A stretch of DNA of 64,000 nt, taken from contig NZ_CP082923.1 of NCBI RefSeq assembly GCF_019931575.1, positions 2,108,001 through 2,172,000 of the forward strand, given 5' to 3'. Position 1 is the first letter of the stretch, and each line of letters begins with the position of its first letter. This document shows positions 51,469 to 60,952 of this stretch, in pieces. Source of the DNA: Caulobacter segnis. GTDB lineage: Bacteria; Pseudomonadota; Alphaproteobacteria; Caulobacterales; Caulobacteraceae. The notes under the pieces are model-generated. The model made no database searches. It saw nothing but the letters and a program-made list of their open reading frames with translations, and had not been told where the DNA came from. The translations under genes and the position numbers were made by a program.

Positions 51469-54400
51469 ATGCGAGCGATCCTGTTGTCGGCGGTCTTGTC
51501 GGGGATGTGGGCGGCTTCGAGTCCCGCCATGGCGGCGGTCCCCTCCGTTTCGGCCCTGCCGATGACACCCGACGATCCTCGCGCGATCACGGTGAAGGCG
51601 GTGGGCGACGGCCGCGCCGACGACACCGACGCGGTCCAGAGGGCCATCGACGCCGCGCGGGACAAGACCGGTCACGGCCTGGTCTTCCTGCCGTCGGGCC
51701 GCTACCGCATCAGCCGCAGCATCCTGGTGCCGCCGGGCGTGCGCGTCTTCGGCGTTGGCAAGACCCGGCCGGTCTTCGTGCTGGGCGCCAACACGCCCGG
51801 CTTCCAGGAGGGCGTGGGTACGATGATCGTGTTCACGGGCGGCGACCAGTATCAGGTCGGCGACATTCCCGTGCCGGTCCCGACCGTGCGACCCGCCACG
51901 GCCAAGGTCCGCGACGCCAATTCCGGCACCTTCTATTCGTCGATGAGCAATGTCGACATCGAGATCGGCGACGGCAATCCGGCGGCGGCGGGAGTCCGGT
52001 TCCGGATGGCCCAGCACGCCTTCCTTAGGCATATGGATTTCCGCCTGGGGTCTGGCTTCGCCGGCGTCTACCAGGCCGGCAATGTCATGGAGGACGTCCA
52101 CTTCCACGGCGGCCGCTACGGCATCGTCACCGAGAAGACGTCGCCCGCCTGGCAGTTCACCCTGATCGACTCCACCTTCGACGGCCAGCGCGACGCGGCG
52201 ATCCGCGAGCATGAGGTCGACCTGACCCTGGTCAATGTGGCGATCAAGAACACGCCGGTCGGGATCGAGATCGACCGGGGCTACAGCGACAGCCTGTGGG
52301 GCAAGAACGTCCGCTTCGAGAACGTCTCCAAGGCGGGCGTCGTCATCTCGGCCGAGGACAGCGTCTTCACCCAGGTCGGCTTCGACAACGCCGTGGCGTC
52401 CAACACGCCGGTGTTCGCCCGCTTCCGCGACAGCGGCAAGACCGTGCCGGGTAAGGGCAAGGCCTATCGCGTGGCTTCGTTCACCTACGGCCTGACGCTG
52501 CCGGGTCTGGGCCAGATGGGGGAATATAAGACCCTTTCCGACATCACGCCGCTGAAGGCCCTGCCGACGGCCACGACGCCAGCGCTAAGGTCCCTGCCGC
52601 CGATGAGCGAGTGGACCAATGTCAAGACGCTGGGGGCCAAGGGCGATGGGACGGCCGACGACACCGCCGCGCTGCAGAAGGCGATCGACACCCATCGGGT
52701 GCTGTATCTGCCGACCGGCTTCTACATGGTCTCCGACACGCTGAAACTGCGTCCCGACACGGTGCTGATCGGCCTGCATCCGGCGCAGGCGCAACTGGTC
52801 ATTCCCGACAACAATCCCGGCCACGTCGGGGTCGGGACGGTGAAGCCGATCCTGGAGACTCCGCGCGGCGGCGACAACATCCTGTCCGGGATCGGCCTCT
52901 TCACCGGGCGCGTGAACCCGCGCGCCTCAGCCCTGCTGTGGCGGTCGGGCGAAAAGTCTCTGGTCACCGACGTCAAGATCATGGGCGGCGGCGGCACGCC
53001 GACCTCGGACGGCAAGCCCCTGGGCGCGGCCCAGGCCCGCAGCGGCGATCCGGTGGCTGATGGCCGCTGGGACGCGCAGTACCCCAGCATCTGGGTCACC
53101 GATGGCGGCGGCGGGACGTTCGAGAACGTCTGGAGCCCCAACACCTTCGCCTCGGCGGGTTTCTACATCAGCGACACCAAGACGCCAGGTCACATCTACG
53201 AGGTCTCGGTCGAGCACCACGTGCGCAACGAGTTCGTGCTCGACAATGTCGAGAACTGGGAGTTCCTGGCCCCGCAGACCGAGCAGGAGGTCGGCGACGG
53301 CCCCGACGCGGTGTCGCTGGAGGTGCGCAACTCGAAGAACATCCTGTTCGCCAACTATCACGGCTATCGGGTCACGCGGTCGTATCATCCGGCCGAGACG
53401 GCGGTGAAGCTGCTCAACTCGTCCGACATCCGCTTCCGCAACGTCCACATCAACGCCGAGAGCGGCGTCGCCCTGTGCGACAAGATCGGCTGCGGCACCT
53501 ATCTGCGGGCCAGCAAGTATCCCTTCGAGAACGCCATCCAGGACAAGACCTCCAAGCTGGAGGTGCGCGAGCGCGAGTTCGCGGTGCTGGACGTCAAGGG
53601 CGACCAGCCGGCGCCGGCTCCGGTCGATCCCAGGGTGAAGAAGCTGGAGACAGGCTTCTGGTCGATCTCCGGAGCGACGACGGGCGCGGACGGCGCGCTG
53701 TACTTCGTCGAGAAACGCTTCCAGCGAATTTATCGCTGGACCCAGGCCAAGGGCCTGGAGATCGTCCGCGACAGCTCTCTGGACCCGACCAACCTGGCGG
53801 TCGACCGTTCGGGCAATCTGCTGGTGGTCTCGTCCTACGGACCACAGGCCAGCGTCTACTCGATCGACCCGAACGGTCCGAAGGACGCGCTGACCATGAT
53901 CGCGCCGACGGCCGCCGCGCCGCGCGCCGGGACCAAGACATTGCTGCCGGTCAACTGGTGGAACAACGGCGAGTTCAAGGATCAGTACGACCCGGCGAAG
54001 GGCGAGTTCACCACCCTGGCCGAGATGTTCGCCCGCGACGTCGGCGCGCCCAAGGCCCAGGAATATGTGTCACCCGACGGCAGCGTGTCGCTTCCCGCCT
54101 TCCGGGTATGGCAGCAGGGGCCGCCGGACCACGTCGGCTGGCGCTGGGCCGACAGCCTGCAGGCCCACGGCCTGATCGGCGGCGCGGTCGGCGAGCGGGT
54201 GTTTGTCACCAACGGCTCGGAGAACAAGACCTACAGCGGCCGGGTCGGCTCCGGCGGGACGCTCACCGACCTGAAGGTCTTCGCCAATCGGGGCGGGGAA
54301 AGCGTCGCGGTCGATGGCCAGGGCAATGTGTTCGTCGCCAACGGCCAGATCTTCCGGTACGCGCCCGACGGGCGTCAGGTCGGTCGCATCGACGTGCCGG

Positions 54401-54489
54401 AGCGGCCGCTGCAACTGATCTTCGGCGGCGAGGGCGGCAAGACCCTGTTCGTCCTGACCCATCATTCGCTCTACGCGGTGACGCCCTGA
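51469..54489 (+). CDS. Secreted GH55-like double beta-helix enzyme with C-terminal beta-propeller (copy 1)
   Basis: 1006 aa. A signal peptide ends near PAMAA (about residue 23). Two pectate-lyase-3 type beta-helix halves follow, each opening with a GDGxADDTxAxQxAID motif (about 47-62 and 396-411). Then comes a region with TKTPGHIYEVSVEHH shared with copy 2. From about 720 there is an SMP-30/gluconolactonase-like propeller (DPTNLAVDRSGNLLVVSS, FANRGGESVAVDGQGNVFVANG). The twin beta-helix is the architecture of GH55 exo-beta-1,3-glucanases. The propeller and the adjacent gluconokinase hint at aldonolactone handling, which is inference. ATG 51469 follows GGGGAG. Confidence 0.75.
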   Translation: MRAILLSAVLSGMWAASSPAMAAVPSVSALPMTPDDPRAITVKAVGDGRADDTDAVQRAIDAARDKTGHGLVFLPSGRYRISRSILVPPGVRVFGVGKTRPVFVLGANTPGFQEGVGTMIVFTGGDQYQVGDIPVPVPTVRPATAKVRDANSGTFYSSMSNVDIEIGDGNPAAAGVRFRMAQHAFLRHMDFRLGSGFAGVYQAGNVMEDVHFHGGRYGIVTEKTSPAWQFTLIDSTFDGQRDAAIREHEVDLTLVNVAIKNTPVGIEIDRGYSDSLWGKNVRFENVSKAGVVISAEDSVFTQVGFDNAVASNTPVFARFRDSGKTVPGKGKAYRVASFTYGLTLPGLGQMGEYKTLSDITPLKALPTATTPALRSLPPMSEWTNVKTLGAKGDGTADDTAALQKAIDTHRVLYLPTGFYMVSDTLKLRPDTVLIGLHPAQAQLVIPDNNPGHVGVGTVKPILETPRGGDNILSGIGLFTGRVNPRASALLWRSGEKSLVTDVKIMGGGGTPTSDGKPLGAAQARSGDPVADGRWDAQYPSIWVTDGGGGTFENVWSPNTFASAGFYISDTKTPGHIYEVSVEHHVRNEFVLDNVENWEFLAPQTEQEVGDGPDAVSLEVRNSKNILFANYHGYRVTRSYHPAETAVKLLNSSDIRFRNVHINAESGVALCDKIGCGTYLRASKYPFENAIQDKTSKLEVREREFAVLDVKGDQPAPAPVDPRVKKLETGFWSISGATTGADGALYFVEKRFQRIYRWTQAKGLEIVRDSSLDPTNLAVDRSGNLLVVSSYGPQASVYSIDPNGPKDALTMIAPTAAAPRAGTKTLLPVNWWNNGEFKDQYDPAKGEFTTLAEMFARDVGAPKAQEYVSPDGSVSLPAFRVWQQGPPDHVGWRWADSLQAHGLIGGAVGERVFVTNGSENKTYSGRVGSGGTLTDLKVFANRGGESVAVDGQGNVFVANGQIFRYAPDGRQVGRIDVPERPLQLIFGGEGGKTLFVLTHHSLYAVTP

Positions 54490-54566
54490 GGCGAGGGCGA
54501 CGGGACTGAGACTTGCGTTTGTGCGCGACGGGGATCGAGATCCCGTCGCGGGTAGGGGAGTTCGGC

Positions 54567-57500
54567 ATGAAGACCTGGCTTGGCGCTGTGAGCGCGGCGT
54601 CGATCGCGTTGGCCCTGGCGGCGAGTGGGCCTGTCTGGGCTTCGGTCTCGGTCTTCGCCACCGCGCCCGACGATCCCGCCGCGGTTGTGGTGAAGGCCAA
54701 GGGCGACGGCCGCGCCGACGACAGCGCCGCGCTCCAGGCCGCGATCGACGCCGCGGCCGCCAAGCCTGGCGGCGGTCTCGTCTTCCTGCCTTCCGGTCGT
54801 TACCGGATCAGCAAGACCCTCTTCCTGTGGCCGGGCGTGCGGGTGTTCGGCGTCGGGGCCACGCGCCCCGAGATCGTGCTGGGCGACGCCACGCCGGGTT
54901 TCCAGAAGGGCCTGGCCAACATGGTGATCGTCGCCGGGGCCAAGCCAGATCCGGCCCGCCGCGTGGCGTTCCCGCCGCCAGGCAGCGTGCCGTTCAACAA
55001 GGACATCCCGGACGCCAATTCCGGCACCTTCTACACCGCGATGAGCAACATCGACTTCAGGATCGGTCGCGGCAATCCGGCGGCGACGGCGATCCGTTTC
55101 CATGCCGCCCAGCATGCGTTCCTCAGTCACATGACGTTCGACATCGGTTCGGGCCTGGCGGGCCTCTACCAGATCGGCAACGAGGCCGAGGACCTGCACT
55201 TCAAGGGCGGGCGCTACGGCATCCTGACCGAGAAGCCGTCGCCGGCCTGGGGCTTCGTGCTGCTGGATTCGACTTTCGAGGGCCAGCGCGACGCGGCGAT
55301 CCGCGAGCATGAGGCGGGTCTGACCCTGGTCAATGTCACGCTGCGCGACACGCCGATCGGAATCGACATCGACCGAGGCTACGGCGACTGGCTGTGGGGC
55401 AAGGACGTCCGCTTCGAGAACGTCTCGAAGGCCGGCGTGGTCATCTCCAACGAGCGTAACGTCTACACCCAGATCGGTTTCGAGAACGCGCTCGCCGCCA
55501 ACACCCCGGTGTTCGCCCGCTTCCGCGACAGCGGCAAGACCACGCCCGGTCAAGGCAGGACCTACCAGGTCGCCGCCTTCAACCACGGCCTGACCCTGCC
55601 AGGACTGGGCCAGATGGGCGAGTACAAGACGACCGTGAAGGCCGAGGCTCTCGCGGCTCTACCGAAGGCGCGCGATCCGGCGATCCGGGCCCTGCCGCCG
55701 ACGTCCGAGTGGACGAACGTGCGCGCGCTCGGGGCCAAGGGCGATAACGTCACCGACGACACCGCCGCCATCCAGAAGGCGATCGACACCCATCGCGTGG
55801 TCTACTTCCCGACTGGCTTCTACCGGGTCACCGACACCTTGAAGCTGCGGCCCGACAGCGTGCTGATCGGCCTGCACCCCAGTCTCACCCAGATCGTGCT
55901 GCCTGATCGCACCCCCGCCTACCAGGGCGTTGGCGCGCCCAAGGCGCTGGTGCGGTCGGCGGACGGCGGCGACGCCATCGTCTCGGGTCTTGGCCTCTAT
56001 ACCGATGGTCAGAATCCCCGCGCCACTGCCCTGCTCTGGACGGCGGGCGCGAACTCGCTGGTCAGCGACGTCAAGTTCCAGGGCGGTCACGGCACCAACC
56101 TGTATGATGGGACGCGCTTCAGCCCCTACAACGCCAACGCGTCGGCCGACGCCGATCCGGCCAAGCGCTGGGGCGGGCAATATCCCAGCCTGTGGGTGAC
56201 CAACGGCGGGGGCGGTACGTTCTCGAACCTCTGGAGCCCCAGCACCTACGCCTATTCGGGCATCTACGTCTCCGACACCAAGACGCCCGGCCACGTCTAC
56301 CAGGCCTCGGTCGAGCATCACCTGCGCTCGGAAATCAGCCTCAACCGCGTCGCCAACTGGGAGTTCCTGGCCCCACAGACCGAGGAGGAGGCGGGCGAGG
56401 GTGAGGAGACGGTTTCGCTGGAGATCCGCGACTCGCACGACATCCTGGTGGCCAACTATCACGGCTATCGCGTCACCCGGACGCGCCGTCCGGCGCCGGC
56501 CGCAGTCAAGGTCTACAACTCGCATGACATCCGCTTCCGCAACGTGGCGGTCAACGGCGAGAGCGGCTTCTCGACCTGCGACGAGAACGGCTGCGCGACC
56601 TTCCTGCGCCTGACCAAGTATCCGTACGAGAACGCGATTCAGGACGTGACCAGCGGCCTGGAGGTGCGCGAGCGTCAGTTCGCGGTGCTGGACCTGCCCG
56701 CCGCGCCGCCGCCGGTCACGCCCTCGGTCTTCCCCGCCGGGGCCAGGGTGGAGAAGCTGGCTGGCGACTTCTATTCGCTGGGCGGCGGAGCCGTGGACGC
56801 GGCCGGCACGCTCTATTTCGCCGACCGCCGCCACCAGCGCATCTACAGCTGGTCGGAGGCGCGCAAGCTGTCAATCGTGCGCGACAACACGCTGGACCCC
56901 ATCAATCTGGCTGTCGACGCCTCCGGGAACCTGCTGGTGCTGTCGTCGGACGGCCGCGACGGTTCGGTCTACAGCTTCAAGCCGGGCAGTCCCGACACCG
57001 AGGTCCAGGTGATCGCGGCGACGCCGACCGCCGACCATCCCGGCGCGGCGACGGTGCTGCCGGTCAACTGGTGGAACAACGGTGAGTTCAAGGACCAGCT
57101 CGACCTCGACACCTATCAGTTCACGACCCTGGCCGAGATGTTCGCGCGCGACATGGCCCTGGCCAAGCCGAAGGAATACGTCTCGCCCGACGGCAGCCTG
57201 GTCCTGCCGGCCTATCGGGTCTTCCAGCAGGGACCGCCCGATCACCGGGGTCTGCGCTTCTCGGACTCGCTCGACACCTACGGCTTCACCACGGCCAAGC
57301 CTGGCCAGCGCGTGTTCGTCGCCAACAGCTCAGAGAACAAGACCTATAGCGGCCTCGTCGGACAGCACGGGGCGCTCACGGACCTGAAGCCGTTCGCGGA
57401 CCGAGGCGGCGAGAGCGTCGCCTCTGACGGCGAAGGGCGCATCTACGTCGCCAACGGACAGGTGTTCGTTTACGCGCCGGATGGGCGAGAACTGGGGCGT

Positions 57501-57605
57501 CTGGACGTACCCGAGCGGCCCTTGCAGTTGGTGTTCGGTGGCCCAGACAAGCGGACCTTGTTCGTCCTGACGCACCACGCACTTTACGCCGTGCGGACCA
57601 AGTAG
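54567..57605 (+). CDS. Secreted GH55-like double beta-helix enzyme with C-terminal beta-propeller (copy 2)
   Basis: 1012 aa, a tandem paralogue of the protein at 51469 with the same order: signal peptide (ending near VWA), beta-helix 1 (KGDGRADDSAALQAAID), beta-helix 2 (KGDNVTDDTAAIQKAID), and propeller (DPINLAVDASGNLLVLSS, FADRGGESVASDGEGRIYVANG). Long identical stretches such as GGRYGI, SVEHH, LPVNWWNNGEFKDQ and LFVLTHH show a duplication of the whole gene, with divergence elsewhere. ATG 54567 follows AGGGGAG; the gap to copy 1 is 77 bp, so one transcript is likely. The copies may act on different linkages or chain ends. Confidence 0.75.
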   Translation: MKTWLGAVSAASIALALAASGPVWASVSVFATAPDDPAAVVVKAKGDGRADDSAALQAAIDAAAAKPGGGLVFLPSGRYRISKTLFLWPGVRVFGVGATRPEIVLGDATPGFQKGLANMVIVAGAKPDPARRVAFPPPGSVPFNKDIPDANSGTFYTAMSNIDFRIGRGNPAATAIRFHAAQHAFLSHMTFDIGSGLAGLYQIGNEAEDLHFKGGRYGILTEKPSPAWGFVLLDSTFEGQRDAAIREHEAGLTLVNVTLRDTPIGIDIDRGYGDWLWGKDVRFENVSKAGVVISNERNVYTQIGFENALAANTPVFARFRDSGKTTPGQGRTYQVAAFNHGLTLPGLGQMGEYKTTVKAEALAALPKARDPAIRALPPTSEWTNVRALGAKGDNVTDDTAAIQKAIDTHRVVYFPTGFYRVTDTLKLRPDSVLIGLHPSLTQIVLPDRTPAYQGVGAPKALVRSADGGDAIVSGLGLYTDGQNPRATALLWTAGANSLVSDVKFQGGHGTNLYDGTRFSPYNANASADADPAKRWGGQYPSLWVTNGGGGTFSNLWSPSTYAYSGIYVSDTKTPGHVYQASVEHHLRSEISLNRVANWEFLAPQTEEEAGEGEETVSLEIRDSHDILVANYHGYRVTRTRRPAPAAVKVYNSHDIRFRNVAVNGESGFSTCDENGCATFLRLTKYPYENAIQDVTSGLEVRERQFAVLDLPAAPPPVTPSVFPAGARVEKLAGDFYSLGGGAVDAAGTLYFADRRHQRIYSWSEARKLSIVRDNTLDPINLAVDASGNLLVLSSDGRDGSVYSFKPGSPDTEVQVIAATPTADHPGAATVLPVNWWNNGEFKDQLDLDTYQFTTLAEMFARDMALAKPKEYVSPDGSLVLPAYRVFQQGPPDHRGLRFSDSLDTYGFTTAKPGQRVFVANSSENKTYSGLVGQHGALTDLKPFADRGGESVASDGEGRIYVANGQVFVYAPDGRELGRLDVPERPLQLVFGGPDKRTLFVLTHHALYAVRTK

Positions 57606-57636
57606 TCCCGCAATGGGAAATAAGGTCGCATGGGCC

Positions 57637-57652
57637 TACGACCATGGTCGTA
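57637..57652. promoter_or_regulatory. 16-bp perfect palindrome TACGACCATGGTCGTA upstream of the TonB receptor
   Basis: Perfect over 16 bp, overlapping a plausible promoter (TATAGT directly downstream at 57651-57656). It shares its 12-bp core with the site at 51398. The LacI protein encoded at 60953 or the GntR protein at 50075 could bind it; even symmetry and the locus make LacI the first guess. Confidence 0.7.
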
Positions 57653-57731
57653 TAGTTAGCGGTCCCAACGTCTGACAAGTTCCTCCCAAGCCATCGAAGA
57701 TGGTCTCAAAGAAAATTGGGAGGGTTGTAGG

Positions 57732-60722
57732 ATGAGTGCTGTCGGTAGCACGCGAGGGGCGGCGTCCTTTTCGAACGCCTTGCTGGCGACCAGCGCGGTC
57801 GCGATGATCTTGGCCGCCGGATCGGCCCATGCGCAGGCGGCGCAGAGTGCGCCGGACGATAGCGTCGTGACCGAGATCGTGGTCACCGGCACGCGGATCC
57901 GGTCCGAAGGCTTCACCGCGCCGACGCCGACCCAGGTCCTGGGCACTGCCGAGCTGGAGCGCGCGGCCCAGCCGAACATCTTCACCGCCATCACCCAGCT
58001 GCCGTCGCTGCAGGGGTCGAGCGGCGCCACCACCGGCACCTTCAGCACCTCGAGCGGCCAGCAGGGCCTCAGCTCCTTCTCGCTGCGGGGCCTGGGCACC
58101 ATCCGCACCCTGACCCTGCTGGACGGCCAGCGCGTCGTGCCCGCCAACGTCACGGGCGTTCCCGATATCAGCCTGTTCCCCCAGCTTCTGGTCGAACGGG
58201 TCGACGTGGTGACCGGCGGCGCCTCGGCCTCGTACGGCTCCGACGCGGTCGGCGGCGTCGTCAACTTCATCACCAACAAGAAGTTCGTGGGCCTCAAGGC
58301 CAACGTCATGACGGGCGTCACGACCTACGGCGACAACCACCAGTGGCTGGCTCAAGTCGCGGCGGGCAAGAACTTCATGGACGACCGCCTGCACGTGCAG
58401 GTCAGCGGTGAATACGACTGGGAAGAGGGCGTCCCAGCGGGCGGCTTCGGTGAGGACGCGCCGGGCAGCCGTGACTGGTACACCACGGCCACCCTGGTCA
58501 ATCGCGGGATCACCAACGACGGTTCGCCGCAATATCTCTATCGCGAGCACGCTCAAGCCTACCAGTACACCAAGTACGGCCTGATCAGCTCGGGCCCGCT
58601 GCAAGGCACGGCCTTCGACCAGGCCGGCAACCCGTTCCAGTTCCAGTATGGCTCGAACGGCGTGCCGACCAAGGCCTCGACCGGTCCGACCGTCGGCCAG
58701 GTCGTCGGCTGCTACACGAACGGCGGCTTCTGCGTCGGCGGCGACCTGTCGGGCAACGTCGGCGTCGGCACCTCGCTGCAGTCGCGCATCAAGCGCATGA
58801 ACACCTACACGCGCGTGGGCTTCGATCTCGACGCCAACAACGAGATCTACGCCACCTTCAACGCCGCCCGCGTGGAGAGCAGCAACCAGCCGAATCCGGG
58901 CGCCGCCACGACGGGCCTGACGATGTCGTGCTCGAACCCGTATCTGCCGGCCTCCATCGTCGCGGCCTGCGCCGCCAACGGCATCACGACCTTCACCTAC
59001 GGCACCAGCAACGCGCTGCTGCCGCGCAACATCTCGGTGCATCCGACGCGCACCCAGTATCGCGGCGTGATCGGCGCCGACGGCAAGTTCAACGCCTTGG
59101 GCAAGGAATGGCGTTACGACGCCTACTACACCCATGGCCAGAACACGACGAACATCCACGTTCGCGACATCCTGCTCACGCCGCGCTATCGGGCGGCGGT
59201 CCAGGCGACGACGGTGAACGGGCAGATCGTCTGCGCGGACCCGATCGCTCGCGCCAACGGCTGCGTGCCGATCAACATCTTCGGTGGCAAGGCGCCCAGC
59301 GAAGCGGCCCTGGCCTACATCACGCCCAAGAACGGTCCTTACCAGCACTCGGTGCAGAAGCAGGACGTCGCCAGCATCAACTTCAGCGGCGAGCCCCTCT
59401 CGCTGTGGGCTGGTCCGGTCTCCCTGGCGTTCGGCGGCGAGTGGCGCAAGGAGCAGTACCACGTCCAAGGCGATCCCTACGGCGATGGCAATACGGACTC
59501 GCCGAACACGTCCGACTACCCCGCCGATCCGATCCTGAATGCGGCGGGCGCCAACTGGTTCGCGGGCAACTACCACTCCGGCGCCGGCAAGTACTCGGTG
59601 AAGGAAGCCTATGCCGAAGTGAACCTGCCGCTCATCAATTCCGACGCGGCGGGTAGGGCCAACCTCAACATGGCCGGTCGCTGGACCGACTACAGCACAT
59701 CCGGCACTGTCTATACCTGGAAGGTCGGCGCGACCTGGGACACGCCGATCGATGGCGTCCGCCTGCGGGCCGTCACCTCGCGTGACGTCCGCGCGCCGAA
59801 CCTGTCGGAACTCTTCGCCGCCCCGGTGACGACGACGCTCCCGAACTTCACCGTTCCCTCGACCCCCACGCCCCCGCCAGGCCAACCCGGCAGCGGCTCG
59901 CTGACGGTTCTGCAGAATGTGGTGGGGAACCCGAATCTGAAGCCGGAAATCGCCAAGAACGTGACAATCGGCGCCGTGCTCTCGAACCCGCAATGGCTGC
60001 CGGGTTTCAGCATTTCGGTCGACTGGTACAATATCGTCCTCAACGGCGGCATCTCCAGCCTGGGCGCTCAGCAGATCGTCAACTTCTGCTATGCGGGCCT
60101 CACCCAGTTCTGCGGCGCCTTCAACCTCAATCCGCCGTCGGCCTTCGTCAATTCCCAGACGTTCAACCTGGCGTCGATCAAGACCAGTGGCTTCGACATC
60201 GAGAGCAGCTACCGGTTTGAACTGCCCAGCGTCCCGGGCCGCTTCACGGTCCGTGGCATGGCCACCAACGTCCACAAGTTCGTCACCAATCCTGGCATCC
60301 CTGGCGCGGTCGCCGTCGATTCGGCTGGCCAGAACTCCGGCGCCACGCCGGATTGGAAGGTCCTGGCCATCCAGTCCTGGGACACCGACCGCTTCGCCTT
60401 CAGCGTTCAGGAGCGCTGGTTCAGCGATGGCCGGTTCGGCGGCACCACCACCGAGTATGTCGAGTGCAAACCCGGCAGTTGCCCTGTCTCGACCGGCAGC
60501 CGGCCGACCATCGACTACAACCACATGAGCGGCGCGACCTATGTCGACGTCAGCGCGTCGTACAAGTTCGGCGACGGCCTGCAGATCTACGGCAAGATCG
60601 ACAACCTGCTGAACCGCGATCCGACCCCGTCGCCGCAGACCAATACGGGCCTGGACGCCAACCCGGCGCTCTACGACCTGCTTGGTCGGTTCTACCACGT
60701 CGGCCTGCGCTACAGCTTCTAG
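57732..60722 (+). CDS. TonB-dependent receptor of the glycan locus
   Basis: 996 aa. A signal peptide (ending AHAQ) is followed by a TonB-box region TEIVVTGTRI, a plug (LRGLGTIRTLTLLDGQRVVP, VVTGGASASYGSDAVGGVVN) and a barrel ending in VGLRYSF, the usual aromatic end. It should import oligosaccharides released by the two beta-helix enzymes. ATG 57732 follows GGGAGGG. The 16-bp palindrome lies 80 bp upstream. It resembles the receptor at 34202 in the plug but the barrels differ. Confidence 0.93.
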   Translation: MSAVGSTRGAASFSNALLATSAVAMILAAGSAHAQAAQSAPDDSVVTEIVVTGTRIRSEGFTAPTPTQVLGTAELERAAQPNIFTAITQLPSLQGSSGATTGTFSTSSGQQGLSSFSLRGLGTIRTLTLLDGQRVVPANVTGVPDISLFPQLLVERVDVVTGGASASYGSDAVGGVVNFITNKKFVGLKANVMTGVTTYGDNHQWLAQVAAGKNFMDDRLHVQVSGEYDWEEGVPAGGFGEDAPGSRDWYTTATLVNRGITNDGSPQYLYREHAQAYQYTKYGLISSGPLQGTAFDQAGNPFQFQYGSNGVPTKASTGPTVGQVVGCYTNGGFCVGGDLSGNVGVGTSLQSRIKRMNTYTRVGFDLDANNEIYATFNAARVESSNQPNPGAATTGLTMSCSNPYLPASIVAACAANGITTFTYGTSNALLPRNISVHPTRTQYRGVIGADGKFNALGKEWRYDAYYTHGQNTTNIHVRDILLTPRYRAAVQATTVNGQIVCADPIARANGCVPINIFGGKAPSEAALAYITPKNGPYQHSVQKQDVASINFSGEPLSLWAGPVSLAFGGEWRKEQYHVQGDPYGDGNTDSPNTSDYPADPILNAAGANWFAGNYHSGAGKYSVKEAYAEVNLPLINSDAAGRANLNMAGRWTDYSTSGTVYTWKVGATWDTPIDGVRLRAVTSRDVRAPNLSELFAAPVTTTLPNFTVPSTPTPPPGQPGSGSLTVLQNVVGNPNLKPEIAKNVTIGAVLSNPQWLPGFSISVDWYNIVLNGGISSLGAQQIVNFCYAGLTQFCGAFNLNPPSAFVNSQTFNLASIKTSGFDIESSYRFELPSVPGRFTVRGMATNVHKFVTNPGIPGAVAVDSAGQNSGATPDWKVLAIQSWDTDRFAFSVQERWFSDGRFGGTTTEYVECKPGSCPVSTGSRPTIDYNHMSGATYVDVSASYKFGDGLQIYGKIDNLLNRDPTPSPQTNTGLDANPALYDLLGRFYHVGLRYSF

Positions 60723-60952
60723 CGCCTGAGGCTCTCAAGTCCCGGGCCGCCCGTCTCCACCTCCCCCTGGGCGGCCTCGCCCGGGTCCGGATCGGCCAAG
60801 CGCTGGTTCGTGGCCCGGGCGTCTTTCTTCGATCGCGGGCCCGTCCGTCGGGCCTGTGCTACAGCTTCCGCGCCGCTTCGGCGCTTGTCGTCCGAACGGC
60901 CTTCCGGGAGACTCGGCTTGAATGACGTTGGCGGACGCGAGAGGGGCGCCCA
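60723..60952. other. Intergenic region with GC hairpin and an echo of the receptor end
   Basis: GGCCGCCC and GGGCGGCC within about 60745-60776 can form a terminator-like stem. At 60851-60869 the last codons of the receptor (60702-60720) recur with 17 of 19 bases matching. No gene is seen. Confidence 0.4.
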
